From a virus, in IMG/VR virus record IMGVR_UViG_3300009158_003990, positions 1-58,475 of that record: DNA of 58,475 bases; one strand, written 5' to 3'. Positions 57,997 through 58,475 of this stretch are shown in pieces (within the stretch, counting starts at the first letter, position 1; the number at the start of each line of letters is the position of its first letter). The notes under the pieces are model-generated. The model ran no database searches. It had not been told where the DNA came from and saw only the letters and a list, made by a program, of their open reading frames with translations. The translations under genes were made by a program, and so were the position numbers.

Positions 57997-58365
57997 ATGA
58001 AGGCTATTATCCCAACAAAGTTTTGCACAATTGAAATAGATTGTGATTCGGTAAAAGATGTGTTTAGAGAAGTAGGAGGCATCTCTGAAATCTTTAATGA
58101 AGAAAAGTGCGGATTGTGTGGTAACACAGCAATTATGCCAAAAACTAGATCTGTAGAAAAAAATAAAAAAGTTTACGAATATTTTGAGATGGGTTGCACC
58201 AATTCAAAGTGTAGAGCTAGACTTTCTTATGGTCAAAGACAAGATGGTGGTGGCATCTTCCCTGTTAGGAAGCTTGATGCTAATGGTAAACCAGACCGTG
58301 AAACAGGTGCTTACGGACCACATAATGGTTGGAGTAAGTATCGAGGCGAGAACAAAGATGAGTGA
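57997..58365 (+). CDS. Zinc-binding phage protein, 122 residues
   Basis: Contains a zinc ribbon with CGLCGNTAIM (about residues 38-47) and GCTNSKCRARLSYGQR (about 67-82), followed by PVRKLDANGKPDRETGAYGPHNGW. The second half has a flat, polar composition that looks like a nucleic-acid-binding surface. GGAGG precedes the ATG. It is probably an accessory of the annealing-like protein upstream. Confidence 0.58.
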   Translation: MKAIIPTKFCTIEIDCDSVKDVFREVGGISEIFNEEKCGLCGNTAIMPKTRSVEKNKKVYEYFEMGCTNSKCRARLSYGQRQDGGGIFPVRKLDANGKPDRETGAYGPHNGWSKYRGENKDE

Positions 58366-58475
58366 TATTGCAGTAGATGTTAGCTCTTTGAGTACAGAAG
58401 AGCTTAAAAAAGAACTCCTTTGGCTTGACGGTTATGATACCGAATGGTCAAAGGAGATTTCTAAATTAATTAAAG
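58358..58475 (+). CDS. Partial hypothetical protein (3' end outside window)
   Basis: ATG 58358 overlaps the previous stop by eight bases and is preceded by GAGGCGAG. Thirty-nine codons stay open to the window edge (MSDIAVDVSSLSTEELKKEL, then WLDGYDTEWSKEI). The start is acidic and helical. No function can be given from this fragment. Confidence 0.5.
   Translation, partial: MSDIAVDVSSLSTEELKKELLWLDGYDTEWSKEISKLIK

Noticed and set aside
1-58475. CRISPR array, insertion sequence, long direct repeats or attachment sites
   Set aside because: No regularly spaced repeats, transposase or long direct repeats were seen, and no integrase gene is present in this window.

Overview
The window is a densely packed, very AT-rich piece of a large tailed-phage genome. 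Genes overlap by ATGA or TAATG junctions, most run on the + strand, and Shine-Dalgarno sites of the AGGAGG type are common. Phage identity rests on a full DNA-replication block (RecA, DnaB-type helicase, primase, Pol III-type polymerase, exonuclease, SSB), phage-style nucleotide enzymes (class II ribonucleotide reductase, ThyX, dNMP kinase), PhoH, HNH and EDxHD nucleases, and a papain-like protease. No capsid, terminase or tail gene is recognisable here, so this is the replication and accessory part of the genome. The first 204 bases encode the C-terminus of a DUF1501 protein, a family abundant in Planctomycetota. That weakly suggests a planctomycete-like host; nothing else fixes the host.

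Layout. 1-8 kb: end of the DUF1501 gene, a possible glycosyltransferase, two 2-oxoglutarate oxygenases, an orphan C5 DNA methyltransferase, small unknown genes, a glycosyltransferase-methyltransferase fusion and a reverse-strand HAD phosphatase. 8-16.5 kb: an extremely AT-rich sugar-decoration block. It holds glycosyltransferases, a short DegT-type aminotransferase, a hexapeptide acyltransferase, a private acyl carrier protein, an acyl-adenylating ligase, a short-chain dehydrogenase, methyltransferases, a cupin, a GNAT and a sulfotransferase. It also contains a roughly 290-base non-coding stretch with several strong hairpins. 16.5-28 kb: HNH genes, peptide deformylase, ThyX, a small sigma-like factor, secreted or membrane proteins, a papain-like protease, and a reverse-strand pair of glycosyltransferases including a GT6 enzyme. 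28-33 kb: NrdJ, a GT10-type enzyme and small zinc-ribbon proteins. 33-47 kb: the replication module. 47-56.5 kb: a second glycan block with GT4, GT2 and CgeB-like transferases, a sugar nucleotidyltransferase and a degenerate GHMP kinase. 56.5 kb to the end: an EDxHD nuclease and recombination-associated proteins.

How it works together. Replication is phage-encoded, with a bacterial-style polymerase whose alpha subunit is split over two genes that flank a proofreading exonuclease gene. RecA is interrupted in its ATP-binding loop by an intein with all class 3 (W-C-T) hallmarks and a decayed LAGLIDADG endonuclease. Around 15-17 glycosyltransferases, plus amino-sugar acylation, sulfation, methylation and hydroxylation genes, indicate that the phage builds or remodels an elaborate glycan, either on its own virion or on the host surface. 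The most unusual items are the class 3 intein, the split polymerase, the acylation cassette with its own ACP, an HNH gene with an in-frame internal start for a membrane protein, and the structured non-coding region.
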